64,000 bases of DNA from G039954875 sp039954875 (GCA_039954875.1 CP157202.1:620001-684000); one strand, 5' to 3'; numbered from the stretch's first letter, positions 18,057-28,207 are shown. Notes: generated by a model from the letters alone, not told the origin. A program made the numbers and translations.

Positions 18057-19973
18057 TCACACCGAGGGATTATTCAACATGTCCCCTATCTCATCGGTAA
18101 ATGATCGTTTACCAAATATTTCTTCCAAGTTTTCTCTAAAGATAACTTCTTTTTCCAAAAGCTTTTCCGCCAACACAAACAATTTACTTTCGTTTTGTTT
18201 AAGCAGTTCTTTAGATCTTTGGTATTGTGTTTCGATAATTTTAGATATTTCTTCGTCGATGATTTGAGCGGTTTTTTCACCATAGGGCTTGGAGAAGGCA
18301 AATTCACTTTGCCCAGTAGAATCGTAATAAGAAACATTACCAATACGATTGTTCAATCCGAAAACAGCTACCATAGATTGAGCTTGTTTGGTGACTCGCT
18401 CCAAATCGTTCAAAGCGCCTGTGGAGACATTTTTGAAGACATTATCTTCAGCAGCTCTACCTCCTAAAAGAGCACAAATCTCATCGAGCATCTGCTCAGG
18501 AGTGGTGAGTTGTCGCTCTTCTGGAAGATACCAAGCCGCTCCTAGTGAGCGTCCTCTGGGAACAATGGTTACCTTGACTAAAGGAGCAGCATGTTCGAGT
18601 AACCAACTCACTGTAGCATGCCCAGCTTCATGGACAGCAATACGTCTCCTTTCATTGGGCTTTACTACCTTACTCTTTTTCTCTAGACCACCTATGATAC
18701 GGTCTATAGCATCGAGAAAATCTTGGGCTTCTACCTCAGCTTTATCTTTTCGTGCTGCAATTAGGGCCGCTTCGTTACATACATTGGCTATGTCAGCTCC
18801 ACTAAATCCTGGTGTCTGCCGGGCCAAGAAATCGATGTCTACCTTCTCTGAAAGGGTGAGTTTTTGAAGATGTACTCGAAATATCTCTTTTCTTTCTTTG
18901 AGCTCAGGTGGATCTACTATGATGGTTCTATCAAAACGACCTGGCCGCAACAGTGCTTTGTCTAAGATATCGGCACGGTTGGTGGCAGCCATAACGATGA
19001 CTTTAGTATCGGTACCAAAACCGTCCATTTCGGTGAGCAATTGGTTCAGTGTACTTTCTCGTTCGTCATTGGCACCTCCACTCAGGTGGTTTTTCCCTCG
19101 TGCACGTCCTATGGCATCAATTTCATCAATAAAGATGATACAAGGTGATTTAGCCTTGGCTCGCTCAAACAGATCCCTCACCCTAGAGGCTCCTACACCT
19201 ATAAACATTTCTACAAAGTCCGGACCGGCTAACGAAAAAAAAGGCACTTTGGCTTCGCCGGCTACTGCTTTAGCCAACAAGGTTTTTCCTGTACCGGGCG
19301 GCCCAACCAACAGAGCTCCTTTAGGAATCTTCCCACCAAGCTTGGTATATCGTTCGGGGTTTTTCAAGAACTCTACAATTTCTTGTATTTCTTCTTTGGC
19401 TTCTTCTAGGCCAGCGACATCTTGGAAAGTGATTTTCACATTATCATTCTCATTGAACAATTTAGCTCTCGATTTGCCTATATTGAAAAATTGTCCTCCA
19501 GGGCCTCCACCTCCTCTACGGAAAAAGAGGGCATACGCTATCGCAATAAATATGAAGAGAAAACCGTAGTCAAGTAAAAACTTCCCGAAAGAATATTCTT
19601 GCTTGTTATAAAATTCGATAGTGGTATCGGGCTTGTAAAGCTGCTTGTAATCATCCAACTTCTTTTGAAAGTATGGTAAATCTCCTATACCAAATTGATA
19701 AAAAGGGTAACCAATCGCACTATCAGGACTGGTAAATATATCTCTTCCTTCTGACTTTAAAAACTCTTTTTTCATCTCAGCAACTACCGTCTCCTTACGT
19801 TTGATAGTGACTTTTTTAAATTCTCCACGAGCAAACATCTCAAAGAAGGTATCTTGATCGATTTTGTTCTGTTCAGCCGAAAACATTTGGAACATTACTG
19901 CCCCTACTGTGAGGATAAACAACAATCCCATAAGAAATCCAACGCGATTCTTCTCTTTAAAATTCCTATCCAT
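18057..19973 (-). CDS. ftsH: ATP-dependent zinc metalloprotease FtsH
   Basis: Membrane-anchored AAA+ protease for quality control and regulated proteolysis. The 638 residues show two membrane segments (about 12-30 and 131-151) around a periplasmic domain. Then come the Walker A GPPGTGKT (224-231), Walker B IIFIDEIDAIG (279-289), the second region of homology with RPGRFDR, and the zinc motif HEAGH (448-452). The glycine-rich linker FRRGGGGPGGQ after the second membrane segment is typical. The gene lies downstream of the rsfS remnant on the same strand. Confidence 0.98.
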   Translation of the reverse strand: MDRNFKEKNRVGFLMGLLFILTVGAVMFQMFSAEQNKIDQDTFFEMFARGEFKKVTIKRKETVVAEMKKEFLKSEGRDIFTSPDSAIGYPFYQFGIGDLPYFQKKLDDYKQLYKPDTTIEFYNKQEYSFGKFLLDYGFLFIFIAIAYALFFRRGGGGPGGQFFNIGKSRAKLFNENDNVKITFQDVAGLEEAKEEIQEIVEFLKNPERYTKLGGKIPKGALLVGPPGTGKTLLAKAVAGEAKVPFFSLAGPDFVEMFIGVGASRVRDLFERAKAKSPCIIFIDEIDAIGRARGKNHLSGGANDERESTLNQLLTEMDGFGTDTKVIVMAATNRADILDKALLRPGRFDRTIIVDPPELKERKEIFRVHLQKLTLSEKVDIDFLARQTPGFSGADIANVCNEAALIAARKDKAEVEAQDFLDAIDRIIGGLEKKSKVVKPNERRRIAVHEAGHATVSWLLEHAAPLVKVTIVPRGRSLGAAWYLPEERQLTTPEQMLDEICALLGGRAAEDNVFKNVSTGALNDLERVTKQAQSMVAVFGLNNRIGNVSYYDSTGQSEFAFSKPYGEKTAQIIDEEISKIIETQYQRSKELLKQNESKLFVLAEKLLEKEVIFRENLEEIFGKRSFTDEIGDMLNNPSV

Positions 19974-20024
19974 TAATCATTCTCTTCAAATTAATCAACT
20001 CATATTTATTATTTGTGCATTTCC

Positions 20025-20388
20025 CTAAAGACTTTCCAAATCATAATATTCTCTTAGCTCCTTTTGAAAGATAGGCACCCATATGGAGACATTGTCGATC
20101 AAAAAACCACTTACTGGGCATTTTTCAATCATTATAAATGCCATGATTTTTCTTGCAACTGCTTGCTAGTAAGTTGTTCTACTAACCGAGATATTACATA
20201 TATTCGATTGTTATGATTACCATTATAAATAATAAAATAATCACAAATGGTATATTCTTTATTCTTTAAATCCAAATACAGCAATGGCTTCACTTTTGAC
20301 TTCTTGAATTTCTTCTATGATTTCACCCAACAAAACAACAGAACTTTGCCCAATCACCGTATGAATTTTCGAGTCTATATTTTTACAC
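20025..20388 (-). pseudogene. rsfS: Ribosomal silencing factor RsfS, degraded
   Basis: RsfS binds L14 and blocks subunit joining in starved cells. Its family blocks can be read in three frames: VVLLGEIIEEIQEVKSEAIAV, then YTICDYFIIYNGNHNNRIYV with LTSKQLQEKSWHL, then NVSIWVPIFQKELREYYDLESL ending in TAG where the family has a tryptophan (LWG). Two frame changes plus that stop make it inactive. Its position between birA and ftsH is the conserved one. Confidence 0.85.
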
Positions 20389-20448
20389 CTGGCAAAAGTA
20401 AGTTTTTCAACTCAAAAAACTAAATTTTTAACATCAATTAAAAAAATC

Positions 20449-21186
20449 ATGCAAAGATTACTCTTTCCTATCCATCTGACCTGTTTATCAGAGGTGGATT
20501 CGACTAATGATTTTTTGAATAGAACCAAATCATTACCAAAGGATTGGACTGTTATATTGACTATGAATCAAACCCATGGTCGGGGTACAAGAGAAAATAC
20601 TTGGCAAAGTGAAAAAGACAAAAATCTAACCTTTAGCATTGCTCTAAATCCACAAATCAAGGCTCAAGAAAGTTTTTTTTTAAACATCTCAGTCTGTAAT
20701 TCTATTCATAAAGCATTGTACTTGTACCATAAAGAAATATGGATTAAATGGCCCAATGATATCATTTTGAAACATAAAAAGATATGTGGTATCTTGATTG
20801 AAAATCGTATTTATCAACAAGAGATTTTTATGAGTATTATCGGTGTCGGATTGAATGTCCATCAAATGCATTTCTATGAACTTTCGAAAGTTTCTTCTTT
20901 AAAGAAGTTGCTAGGTAAAACATTTAATTTACAACATCTTTTGATAACATTCATATATAACATTCAAAGAGAATATTGTCTCTTCAAATATCATGGGAAA
21001 ACTTTTATCCAAAATCATTATCTGAATCATTTGTATAGAAAAGATCAAGTCAGTGCTTTTCAAATAGATGGTACTATCTACAATGGCATAATCCGTGGCC
21101 TTACAGAAGACGGCCGATTAATCGTAACATTAGAAGGTCAGCTACCACGTGCTTTTTCTCATAAAGAGATTGACTTACTATACTGA
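20449..21186 (+). CDS. birA: Biotin--[acetyl-CoA-carboxylase] ligase
   Basis: Attaches biotin to the carrier domain of biotin-dependent carboxylases in the cytoplasm. It has 245 residues without an N-terminal DNA-binding domain, so it is a ligase and not a repressor. The motifs EVDSTNDFLN, TMNQTHGRGTRENTWQS, KNLTFSIALNP, IKWPNDIILKHKKICGILIEN and VGLNVHQ are in order. The glycine-rich loop is GRGTRE where relatives have GRGQRG or GRGRRG. It is transcribed divergently from the dead rsfS. Confidence 0.93.
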   Translation: MQRLLFPIHLTCLSEVDSTNDFLNRTKSLPKDWTVILTMNQTHGRGTRENTWQSEKDKNLTFSIALNPQIKAQESFFLNISVCNSIHKALYLYHKEIWIKWPNDIILKHKKICGILIENRIYQQEIFMSIIGVGLNVHQMHFYELSKVSSLKKLLGKTFNLQHLLITFIYNIQREYCLFKYHGKTFIQNHYLNHLYRKDQVSAFQIDGTIYNGIIRGLTEDGRLIVTLEGQLPRAFSHKEIDLLY

Positions 21187-21208
21187 ATTTATCTAAAAAA
21201 GATAGATT

Positions 21209-23038
21209 TTAATTCTTCCGTGCTTTTTGCTCAACTTGTTGCTTTCGTGCTTCCTCGACCAATTTTTGCATCCGCTCTTGCCAACGATTTCGTTTCTTGG
21301 GCTTGGATTTATTCTCTTGTATCTTTTGATGGATCCTTTCCTCATCCAGTATGAATCGTTTAATGATAAAGATCAGCGCAATATTGATCATATTCGAGAC
21401 GAAGTAATATAATGAAAGACCCGAAGCATAACTGTTGATAAACCATAACATCAGGAGGGGCATTATATACGTCATAAAACGCATATCAGGCATACCCTGC
21501 TGTGGGGGTGATATATTGCTACTACCACTCACTTTGGTATAGAGCAACAGAGCCCCTGCATACAATAAAGTAAATAGACTCACATGATCGCCATACAAGG
21601 GGATGGAAAAAGGTAATTGACCAATCGAGTCATAAGAAGTTAAATCATCGGCCCATAAAAAACTTTGCTTTCGCAAATTGATCATGTTTGGAAAAAATTT
21701 AAACAAAGCATAAAAGATCGGGATCTGCAAAAGTGCGGGTAAGCAACCCGACATGGGATTGACCCCCGTCTTTTGATAAAGCTCCATCATTACTTGTTGC
21801 CTTTTCAAAGGATCTGCTTTTTTGTATTTCTCATTAAGTGATTCGACCTCTGGTCGAATCACTTTCATCATTGCACTAAGCTTATATTGCCTATAAGTGA
21901 TTGGCGATAAGATGAGTTTTACCACAACAGTCATCAGAATTATGATAATTCCATAATTCAGCTGAGTTTTCTCCAAGAGTTGGAAAATTACTAGGAAGAA
22001 ATACGTGTTTAGCCATTTCAAAATACCCCAACCAAACGGAATAATATTTTCAAAATTTTGATCATATTTCTTAAGTAAATCATGATCGAGCGGGCCAAAA
22101 TACCATTGCCCAGAAAAATATACCTCATTATTTTCCATGCTCAAAGGTGCTTGCATCCTAAAGGTTTTGATAGCATTTTGTAATTTCGAGCTAGATGATC
22201 GTACCTCTATAACTTGCAAAGGGGTTTTAGATGAAAGTATCGAGGTGAAAAACTGTTGCTTATTGGATACCCAATTAGCATTTTCTACTCGTTTTTGATC
22301 GTCGCCGGATTCGCTCAAATATTTTACCTGCGAATATTTATTATACGAATAATAGAGTTGGGTATAACTTTCTTCCCAATTTCTTTCTTTCTCAAAAGGC
22401 AATGCCTGTTGTTCCCAATTCAGATCGATGCTACGTGCCTTAGCAAAACCGGCCAATCCTTGAGTACGGATAGCAAAATCCACATCATACCCCCCCTTCT
22501 TTTTAAGCAAATAGACATATTCTATATACTCTCCTTTGGGTAGTTTGGCTCGCATAGTGAGCTGCAAAGTTTTTGCATGCTCTTTGAGTTCGGGTGTGAA
22601 ATACAACAGACGAGTATCCGCCTTATTACCCACTAAAGTTTGAAAAGTCAAACCGAATGAAAAACTACTGTCTTTGACCAGATAGAGGTTACGGCCCGTA
22701 TTGGGATTAGCATAATCGTAAGCTTTGTATTTTTTTAGAACAATCTCGCTGATCTGTCCGCCCTGATTAGAGATCTTCATTTTTAGGATATCATTTTCCA
22801 ATATAGTCTCTCCTGCTACACCCTCATTCAAGAATTTAAATACCTTTGATTTGAGCGATCTTTTTGGCGAGGGATATTGTATAGGTGATTTCTTTTGGAC
22901 AAATTGTTCGGTTTTTCTCTCTTGCCCTACTTGTGATGCTTGCTGCACAGGAGAATTGCGATAAATATAAGTCAATACAAGCAATCCGATCAATACAGAT
23001 CCTATGATGGTATGATAATCAATATTATTTTGTTTCAT
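21209..23038 (-). CDS. yidC: Membrane protein insertase YidC
   Basis: Inserts and folds inner-membrane proteins with or without the Sec translocon. The 609 residues have an N-terminal membrane anchor (about 10-25), a large periplasmic beta domain, and the conserved insertase core from about 350 on: ITYRQYKLSAMMKVIRPEVESL, TGVNPMSGCLPALLQIPIFYALF and a basic C-terminal tail rich in Lys and Arg. Its start overlaps the end of pyrG by 14 bases. Confidence 0.96.
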   Translation of the reverse strand: MKQNNIDYHTIIGSVLIGLLVLTYIYRNSPVQQASQVGQERKTEQFVQKKSPIQYPSPKRSLKSKVFKFLNEGVAGETILENDILKMKISNQGGQISEIVLKKYKAYDYANPNTGRNLYLVKDSSFSFGLTFQTLVGNKADTRLLYFTPELKEHAKTLQLTMRAKLPKGEYIEYVYLLKKKGGYDVDFAIRTQGLAGFAKARSIDLNWEQQALPFEKERNWEESYTQLYYSYNKYSQVKYLSESGDDQKRVENANWVSNKQQFFTSILSSKTPLQVIEVRSSSSKLQNAIKTFRMQAPLSMENNEVYFSGQWYFGPLDHDLLKKYDQNFENIIPFGWGILKWLNTYFFLVIFQLLEKTQLNYGIIIILMTVVVKLILSPITYRQYKLSAMMKVIRPEVESLNEKYKKADPLKRQQVMMELYQKTGVNPMSGCLPALLQIPIFYALFKFFPNMINLRKQSFLWADDLTSYDSIGQLPFSIPLYGDHVSLFTLLYAGALLLYTKVSGSSNISPPQQGMPDMRFMTYIMPLLMLWFINSYASGLSLYYFVSNMINIALIFIIKRFILDEERIHQKIQENKSKPKKRNRWQERMQKLVEEARKQQVEQKARKN

Positions 23039-24662
23039 GATGTATTTTAACGCTTCGATTATAGGTTTCAGCTGCTTCGATAAAATGTGTAAACAAAGGA
23101 TGTGGACAGGCTACAGTACTCTTATACTCGGGGTGATATTGTACCCCCATGAAGAAGGTATGTCCTTTCAATTCGATAGCCTCTACCAGATTCGTATCAG
23201 GATTGACTCCGACAGCTTCCATCCCAGCAGATGAAAACTGCTCGAGATAATCATTATTTAACTCATATCGATGGCGATGCCTTTCGGATATTTCTTCCTG
23301 ACCATAAATATTCCGTATATCTGATCCGGTTTTTAAACGACATTTCCAAGATCCCAATCGCATAGTACCCCCCTTATATGTTAGGTTTTTTTGTTCTTCC
23401 ATTAGATTGATTACTGGGTGGGCTGTACGTGGATTGTTTTCAGTGCTCTCGGCTTCTTTTAATCCCAATACATGACGGGCAAATTCTACTACAGCAATCT
23501 GCATACCAAGGCATATACCTAAAAAGGGGATTCTATTTTCTCTGGCATAACGTACAGCTAATATCTTCCCCTCGACACCTCTATGACCAAAGCCCGGAGC
23601 TACCAAAATACCCACGACTCCTTTGAGATACTTCTCAAGGTTTTCACTCTTGAGCACTCCAGAATAGATCCAACGGACATATACACGTGTTTCATGCTGT
23701 GCCCCAGCATGAACAAGGGCTTCGGTGATCGATTTATATGAATCGTGCAAAGAGACATATTTGCCTACCAAGGCGATTTCGACTTCATGTTTGGGGTTTT
23801 TGTATTTCTGAAGAAAAGAATTCCATACCTTCAGGTCGGGTTGAACTGTTGTAGGTAAGTTCAAATGCTCTAAAACCACCCGGTCAAACTCTTGTTTATG
23901 TAAGAGCTGAGGTATATCATAAATGATTTCGACATCGACGGATTCGATGACTTTCTCAGGTTTGACATTACAAAATAAAGCCACTTTATTACGGATATCT
24001 TTCGAGATGGATTGTGCCGTACGACATACTAATATGTCGGCTTGAACACCACTTTCCATCAAATACCGAACCGAATGTTGCGTAGGTTTGGTCTTGATCT
24101 CTCCAGTAGCTACTAGATAAGGTAATAAAGTCATATGGATGACTAAGATATTAGCAGAACCTAATTCCCATCGAAGTTGACGTACTGCCTCTATATAAGG
24201 AAGACATTCGATATCACCTACTGTGCCGCCGATCTCAGTGATCACAATATCAAAACCTTCAGATTCACCGAGTACTTTGATGCGATACTTGATCTCGTTA
24301 GTGATATGGGGGATCACTTGTACCGTCTTACCCAAATAGTCCCCCCTGCGTTCCTTCTCAATGACGGTCCGGTAAATACGCCCTGAAGTGATATTATTGG
24401 CTTGTGAAGTAGGCTGATTTAAAAAACGTTCATAATGTCCCAGATCCAAATCAGTTTCTGCCCCATCATCAGTCACAAAACACTCGCCATGCTCATAAGG
24501 ATTCAAGGTGCCTGGGTCAATGTTGATATAAGGATCTAACTTCTGTATCGTGACGTTATATCCTCTGGTTTGGAGTAGCATTCCTAGAGAAGCCGAAACA
24601 ATGCCTTTCCCTAGAGAAGAGGTAACTCCTCCGGTTACAAAAATATATCTTGTTTGTACCAT
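23025..24662 (-). CDS. pyrG: CTP synthase
   Basis: Converts UTP to CTP with glutamine. The N-terminal synthetase domain starts RYIFVTGGVTSSLGKGIVSASLG and continues with IQKLDPYINIDPGTLNPYEHGE and TEIGGTVGDIECLPY. The C-terminal glutaminase domain has the cysteine nucleophile in PFLGICLGMQ and the His-Glu pair in QYHPEYKS. Length is 545 residues, normal. With pyrH and cmk elsewhere in the window it completes pyrimidine nucleotide interconversion. Confidence 0.98.
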   Translation of the reverse strand: MVQTRYIFVTGGVTSSLGKGIVSASLGMLLQTRGYNVTIQKLDPYINIDPGTLNPYEHGECFVTDDGAETDLDLGHYERFLNQPTSQANNITSGRIYRTVIEKERRGDYLGKTVQVIPHITNEIKYRIKVLGESEGFDIVITEIGGTVGDIECLPYIEAVRQLRWELGSANILVIHMTLLPYLVATGEIKTKPTQHSVRYLMESGVQADILVCRTAQSISKDIRNKVALFCNVKPEKVIESVDVEIIYDIPQLLHKQEFDRVVLEHLNLPTTVQPDLKVWNSFLQKYKNPKHEVEIALVGKYVSLHDSYKSITEALVHAGAQHETRVYVRWIYSGVLKSENLEKYLKGVVGILVAPGFGHRGVEGKILAVRYARENRIPFLGICLGMQIAVVEFARHVLGLKEAESTENNPRTAHPVINLMEEQKNLTYKGGTMRLGSWKCRLKTGSDIRNIYGQEEISERHRHRYELNNDYLEQFSSAGMEAVGVNPDTNLVEAIELKGHTFFMGVQYHPEYKSTVACPHPLFTHFIEAAETYNRSVKIHHETK

Positions 24663-24687
24663 TAAAAGAGCCTGCTAAAAATCCGTG

Positions 24688-24695
24688 CAAAGCTA
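24688..24695 (-). promoter_or_regulatory. Possible -7 element for pyrG-yidC
   Basis: TAGCTTTG on the minus strand fits TAnnTTTG and lies 26 bases upstream of the pyrG start. No clear -33 TTG at the right distance. Confidence 0.4.
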
Positions 24696-24743
24696 CAAAC
24701 AAAAAATAAACTATAAAATCAGGATAATACTCATACAAATAGT

Positions 24744-25439
24744 CTACACCTCCAAGCTTTCTCCGAATCCCAGCAAGATAAGTTCCTTACCTCTTTCGGT
24801 AAATATGCCTCGAGCGACCTCATGATCAATAATAATCGATGGAAAAGTGTCATAATGTACCCCTAAAACCCGATCACAACCTACAAAGTCCGAAGCGATT
24901 ACTGCTTCAATAGGTCCCATGGTAAATACACCGCCTATAGGTAATACAGCCAGATCTAACTCAGTGAACAAAGGGATGAGCTTCATTTCCTGCGTGAGTG
25001 CAGTATCTCCAGCCATATAAACATTACCTTGATCAGTCTGTAAGACGAATCCACCAGGATTTCCCCCATAAGTGCCATCCTCAAAGGTGCTCGAATGGGC
25101 AGCCCAGACGTACTTGAGCTTACCGAACTCAAAGTCGATAAAAGAACCGTAATTCAGGCCTATCGTCTTAAGTCCCTTCCCAGCAAAATAAAATGCAATC
25201 TCATGATTGCTGATTACCGTAGCACCTGTACGTTTGGCGATGGACTCCACATCACTCGCATGGTCATGATGTGTATGGGTGACCAAAATGAAATCTGCCG
25301 GGAGATCATTGAGATAACTCTGAGCAAGGGTCGGATCCTTTTCAAAAATCGGATTCCCTGTGAAAAAGGGATCTATAAGCACATGCTTTTCATCGAGTAT
25401 AATGGTATAAGTAGCGTGAGCATAAAATGTCAACACCAT
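24744..25439 (-). CDS. UPF0173-type metal-dependent hydrolase (MBL fold)
   Basis: Metallo-beta-lactamase-fold hydrolase of the small UPF0173 type, substrate unknown. The zinc motif is THTHHDHASD, with MAGDTALTQEM and a late VGVHYDTFPSI that match the family. It has 231 residues beginning MVLTFYAHATYTII. It lies between pyrG and menA, 71 bases downstream of menA. Such a gene is commonly found near menA/menB in flavobacteria. Confidence 0.9.
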   Translation of the reverse strand: MVLTFYAHATYTIILDEKHVLIDPFFTGNPIFEKDPTLAQSYLNDLPADFILVTHTHHDHASDVESIAKRTGATVISNHEIAFYFAGKGLKTIGLNYGSFIDFEFGKLKYVWAAHSSTFEDGTYGGNPGGFVLQTDQGNVYMAGDTALTQEMKLIPLFTELDLAVLPIGGVFTMGPIEAVIASDFVGCDRVLGVHYDTFPSIIIDHEVARGIFTERGKELILLGFGESLEV

Positions 25440-25510
25440 ATGATCGTATTTTTTTGATAAAAACTAGTCCAAAAATGTATGTAATTGAAAAGATGAATAA
25501 AAAATAATCC

Positions 25511-26410
25511 TCAATAAAACTGTCCCAATCCCATGAGCAAGGCATAGGCCAGAGTAGTCAAGGTCATATTTTTCAATTCCGGATCAAAATCTCTCCTATC
25601 AATCACAGCAATCGTTCTTTTCAGGTGGAAAAACACGGGGATAAGTAAAATTAAAAATGACCACTGAATAAACTTCTTGTAGTCCAGCAAGACGAATATA
25701 CCACCCAAGGCAAAAGGCAGCAAGACCAAGAGAATATGGTAAAGCTTGGCTTTCTCAAGATCGATCCTAACGACTAAAGTGTGTTTACCGCTCTGTCGGT
25801 CGCTTTCGACGTCTCGCATGTTGTTCAGATTGAGCACTGCCATGCTTAGTAATCCGATAGCAAGACCCAAAAGTAACACCCCAAGATCTAAAGAATGGAT
25901 ATATAAAAAGTAAGTCCCTTGTACTGAGACTAGACCGAAAAAAATAAGCACAGAGACATCACCCCATCCCTTGTAACCGTAAGCATCCGTACCCACAGTA
26001 TACCCTATGGCAGCGTAGATACAAATAGCCATCAATATTAGGAAGAAAGCCGATACAAGAAGATGATCTCTGCCAAAAGACTGACCGATCAAGACCAAAA
26101 CCGAAACAAAAGACAATAATGCAAACAAGATCACTGCACGTCTCATATCAGACTGAGAGATATATCCTGTCTGTACCGCTCTCTTCGGCCCGATACGCTG
26201 ATCATTGTCCGTACCTTTGACCCCATCACCATAGTCATTGGCAAAATTGGCTAAGATTTGTAAAAACAAGGCAGTCAAGCATGTCCATAAAAAAATTGAA
26301 AAATCCCCATAGCCTTTTGCAGAGGCGATTAACGAGCTCAAAACGATACCAGACAAAGACAAAGGTAAAGTACGTAGACGTGCTGCATAAAGCCAGGCAT
26401 TGGCTCTCAT
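25511..26410 (-). CDS. menA: 1,4-dihydroxy-2-naphthoate polyprenyltransferase
   Basis: Membrane prenyltransferase that joins the polyprenyl side chain to DHNA in menaquinone synthesis. The 299 residues are strongly hydrophobic with about eight membrane segments. The first aspartate-rich motif is NFANDYGDGVKGTDNDQR and the second is LNNMRDVESDRQSGKHTLVVR, both typical of MenA. The start MRANAWLYAARLRTLPLSLSG is the family start. Together with menB it implies a menaquinone respiratory chain. Confidence 0.95.
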   Translation of the reverse strand: MRANAWLYAARLRTLPLSLSGIVLSSLIASAKGYGDFSIFLWTCLTALFLQILANFANDYGDGVKGTDNDQRIGPKRAVQTGYISQSDMRRAVILFALLSFVSVLVLIGQSFGRDHLLVSAFFLILMAICIYAAIGYTVGTDAYGYKGWGDVSVLIFFGLVSVQGTYFLYIHSLDLGVLLLGLAIGLLSMAVLNLNNMRDVESDRQSGKHTLVVRIDLEKAKLYHILLVLLPFALGGIFVLLDYKKFIQWSFLILLIPVFFHLKRTIAVIDRRDFDPELKNMTLTTLAYALLMGLGQFY

Positions 26411-26496
26411 AACCTAAGATTTTCAAACAAAAATAGCGAATAAAATCCATCTTTAACCACCTCAATACGCTCACTACTTTTCATGATATGTACTTT

Positions 26497-27267
26497 ATGG
26501 AAGACTGGATAAATATCTGCATTGGAGTAATTGCTTGCTTTTCTGCTGTGATGATTGCTTCACTCTCCGGAGTGAGCAGTCTCATCGTTATCCCTACACT
26601 GATATTTTTTTTAAAAATTAACCTCTAAGCACTCTGGGTACCAATAATATGATCGGATCATTCTTAAATACCAAAAATGTATTGCTCCTGAAAAAGGAAA
26701 TCAATATTCAAAAAGTCTTACCCCTAGGAATTATGATGGCTTTATTTTATATTTTAGGCACTTTGTTTATCGGAAAACTTATCCCTTAAGAAAAGATCAA
26801 ACCGATCATTGCAATGCTGATCATGGCCTTGGTAATGAAAAACCTTTTCTACATCCGCATCCCTCTCCCGGATGCTTTTTGGGGAAATAAATGGGTCGTA
26901 CGTGGGATGTGCATTATCATGGGGTTATATAGTTGAGTTATCAGATTGGGTATTGGCCCTTTTTTTCCGATGATCGGTAAGTCGGCATTTTATCTAAAAA
27001 ACTTAAAAGCTTCCGCCTTTACCAAATTGATATGCTTCTTTGTCAATATACCTTCCCTACTGGTTTTTGCTATGGTTCTGAAAAAATATCAATTAAGCCT
27101 ATAACATTCCAATTGTACTGGTCTCCATCTTGGGAACTTACGTAGGGGTTAAGCTCTTTAGTAAATTACCTAACAAGATTTTTGAATACGATCATATTTT
27201 CAACAGTGTTCATCATTGGGTTGATCATGTGGATACGATCGTGAATCCTAGCTCTCTACCTGTCTAA
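26497..27267 (+). pseudogene. TauE/SafE (TSUP) family transporter, degraded
   Basis: Hydrophobic membrane transporter of the sulfite exporter TauE/SafE family. Pieces in changing frames: VIACFSAVMIASLSGVSSLIVIPTLIFF, ILGTLFIGKLIP, LGIGPFFPMIGKSAF, and a C-terminal VLVSILGTYVGVKLFSKLPNKIFEY. Stops after INL and after KLIP and at least two frame changes are present. It converges with menB, and the two tails overlap by a few bases. Assignment is from the repeated small-hydrophobic pattern and the conserved glycine-rich loops. Confidence 0.65.
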
Positions 27268-28085
27268 GGAAATTTAGGGAATCGTTTAAAATTAGGCTCA
27301 CGTTTTTCCAAAAAAGCATTCCTACCTTCCTGAGCTTCTTCCATCAAATAAAACATTAGAGTGGCATCTCCAGCCAACTGCATTAGGCCGTGTTGTCCGT
27401 CTAATTCAGCATTTAAACAACGTTTGATTATTCGCAATGCCATGGGACTTCTTTTTTGAATTATCTGACACCACGCTATGGTAGTTTTTTCCAACTCTTT
27501 CTGAGGGACTATCTTATTTATCAACCCCATTTTCAAGGCCTCTTGAGCAGTATACTGTTGACAAAGAAACCAGATTTCCCGAGCTTTTTTCTGTCCAACA
27601 TGACGTGCTAAATAAGAAGAGCCAAACCCACCGTCAAAAGATCCCACCTTAGGGCCCGTCTGCCCAAAATGGGCATGCTCCGAGGCGATTGTCAGATCAC
27701 AAACCACGTGCAACACATGCCCTCCACCTATAGCATAACCATTGACCATGGCGATGACAGGCTTGGGCAATTCACGTATCTTTTTGTGCAGATCGAGGAT
27801 ATTCAAACGCGGAACGTTATCCTTTCCAACGTAGCCGCCAACACCTTTAACGTTTTGATCCCCCCCACTGCAAAAAGCATTATCACCCGCACCGGTGAGT
27901 ACTACAACATCGATATCAGATTTTTCTCGGCAAAGGTCCATTGCATCAAGCATTTCCATGACGGTCTCAGGACGAAAAGCATTATACACCTGAGGTCTAT
28001 TGATTGTGATCTTAGCAATGCCCTGCCAAAATTCGAATAAAATGTCTTCATAAGACTTGATGGGAATCCAGTTACTTACTGGCAT
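27264..28085 (-). CDS. menB: 1,4-dihydroxy-2-naphthoyl-CoA synthase
   Basis: Crotonase-fold enzyme that closes the second ring in menaquinone synthesis. It has 273 residues with the CoA-binding block ITINRPQVYNAFRPETV, the oxyanion segment GAGDNAFCSGGDQNVKG, VNGYAIGGGHVLHVVCDLTIA, GPKVGSFDGGFGSSYLAR, and the expected C-terminal lysine-rich block. The substrate-specific Asp and Gly residues around GSFDGG are those of MenB and not of general enoyl-CoA hydratases. Confidence 0.95.
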   Translation of the reverse strand: MPVSNWIPIKSYEDILFEFWQGIAKITINRPQVYNAFRPETVMEMLDAMDLCREKSDIDVVVLTGAGDNAFCSGGDQNVKGVGGYVGKDNVPRLNILDLHKKIRELPKPVIAMVNGYAIGGGHVLHVVCDLTIASEHAHFGQTGPKVGSFDGGFGSSYLARHVGQKKAREIWFLCQQYTAQEALKMGLINKIVPQKELEKTTIAWCQIIQKRSPMALRIIKRCLNAELDGQHGLMQLAGDATLMFYLMEEAQEGRNAFLEKREPNFKRFPKFP

Positions 28086-28176
28086 TACACACTTATTTTA
28101 ATAAATTCATGGGTAAAAATACGTATTTTCCAAGCGGAGATAAGAAGTTAATCCTGCCTCTTCTATCTCATTGACT

Positions 28177-28184
28177 TATCTTTG
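28177..28184 (+). promoter_or_regulatory. Possible -7 element for the 28208 membrane protein
   Basis: TATCTTTG matches TAnnTTTG and ends 24 bases before the ATG. No -33 element is clear. Confidence 0.35.
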
Positions 28185-28207
28185 AGGGTCGAAACGTTGA
28201 AAAAGAC

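Noticed and set aside
18388..18867. 159-residue plus-strand ORF
   Set aside because: Also an antisense shadow of ftsH.
18898..19569. 223-residue ORF on the plus strand
   Set aside because: It lies entirely antisense inside ftsH, is a frame shadow of a strongly conserved gene, and has no recognisable domains.
21190..21204. Weak hairpin between birA and yidC
   Set aside because: The TATCT/AGATA stem has only AT-rich pairs and no GC core, so a terminator was not called.
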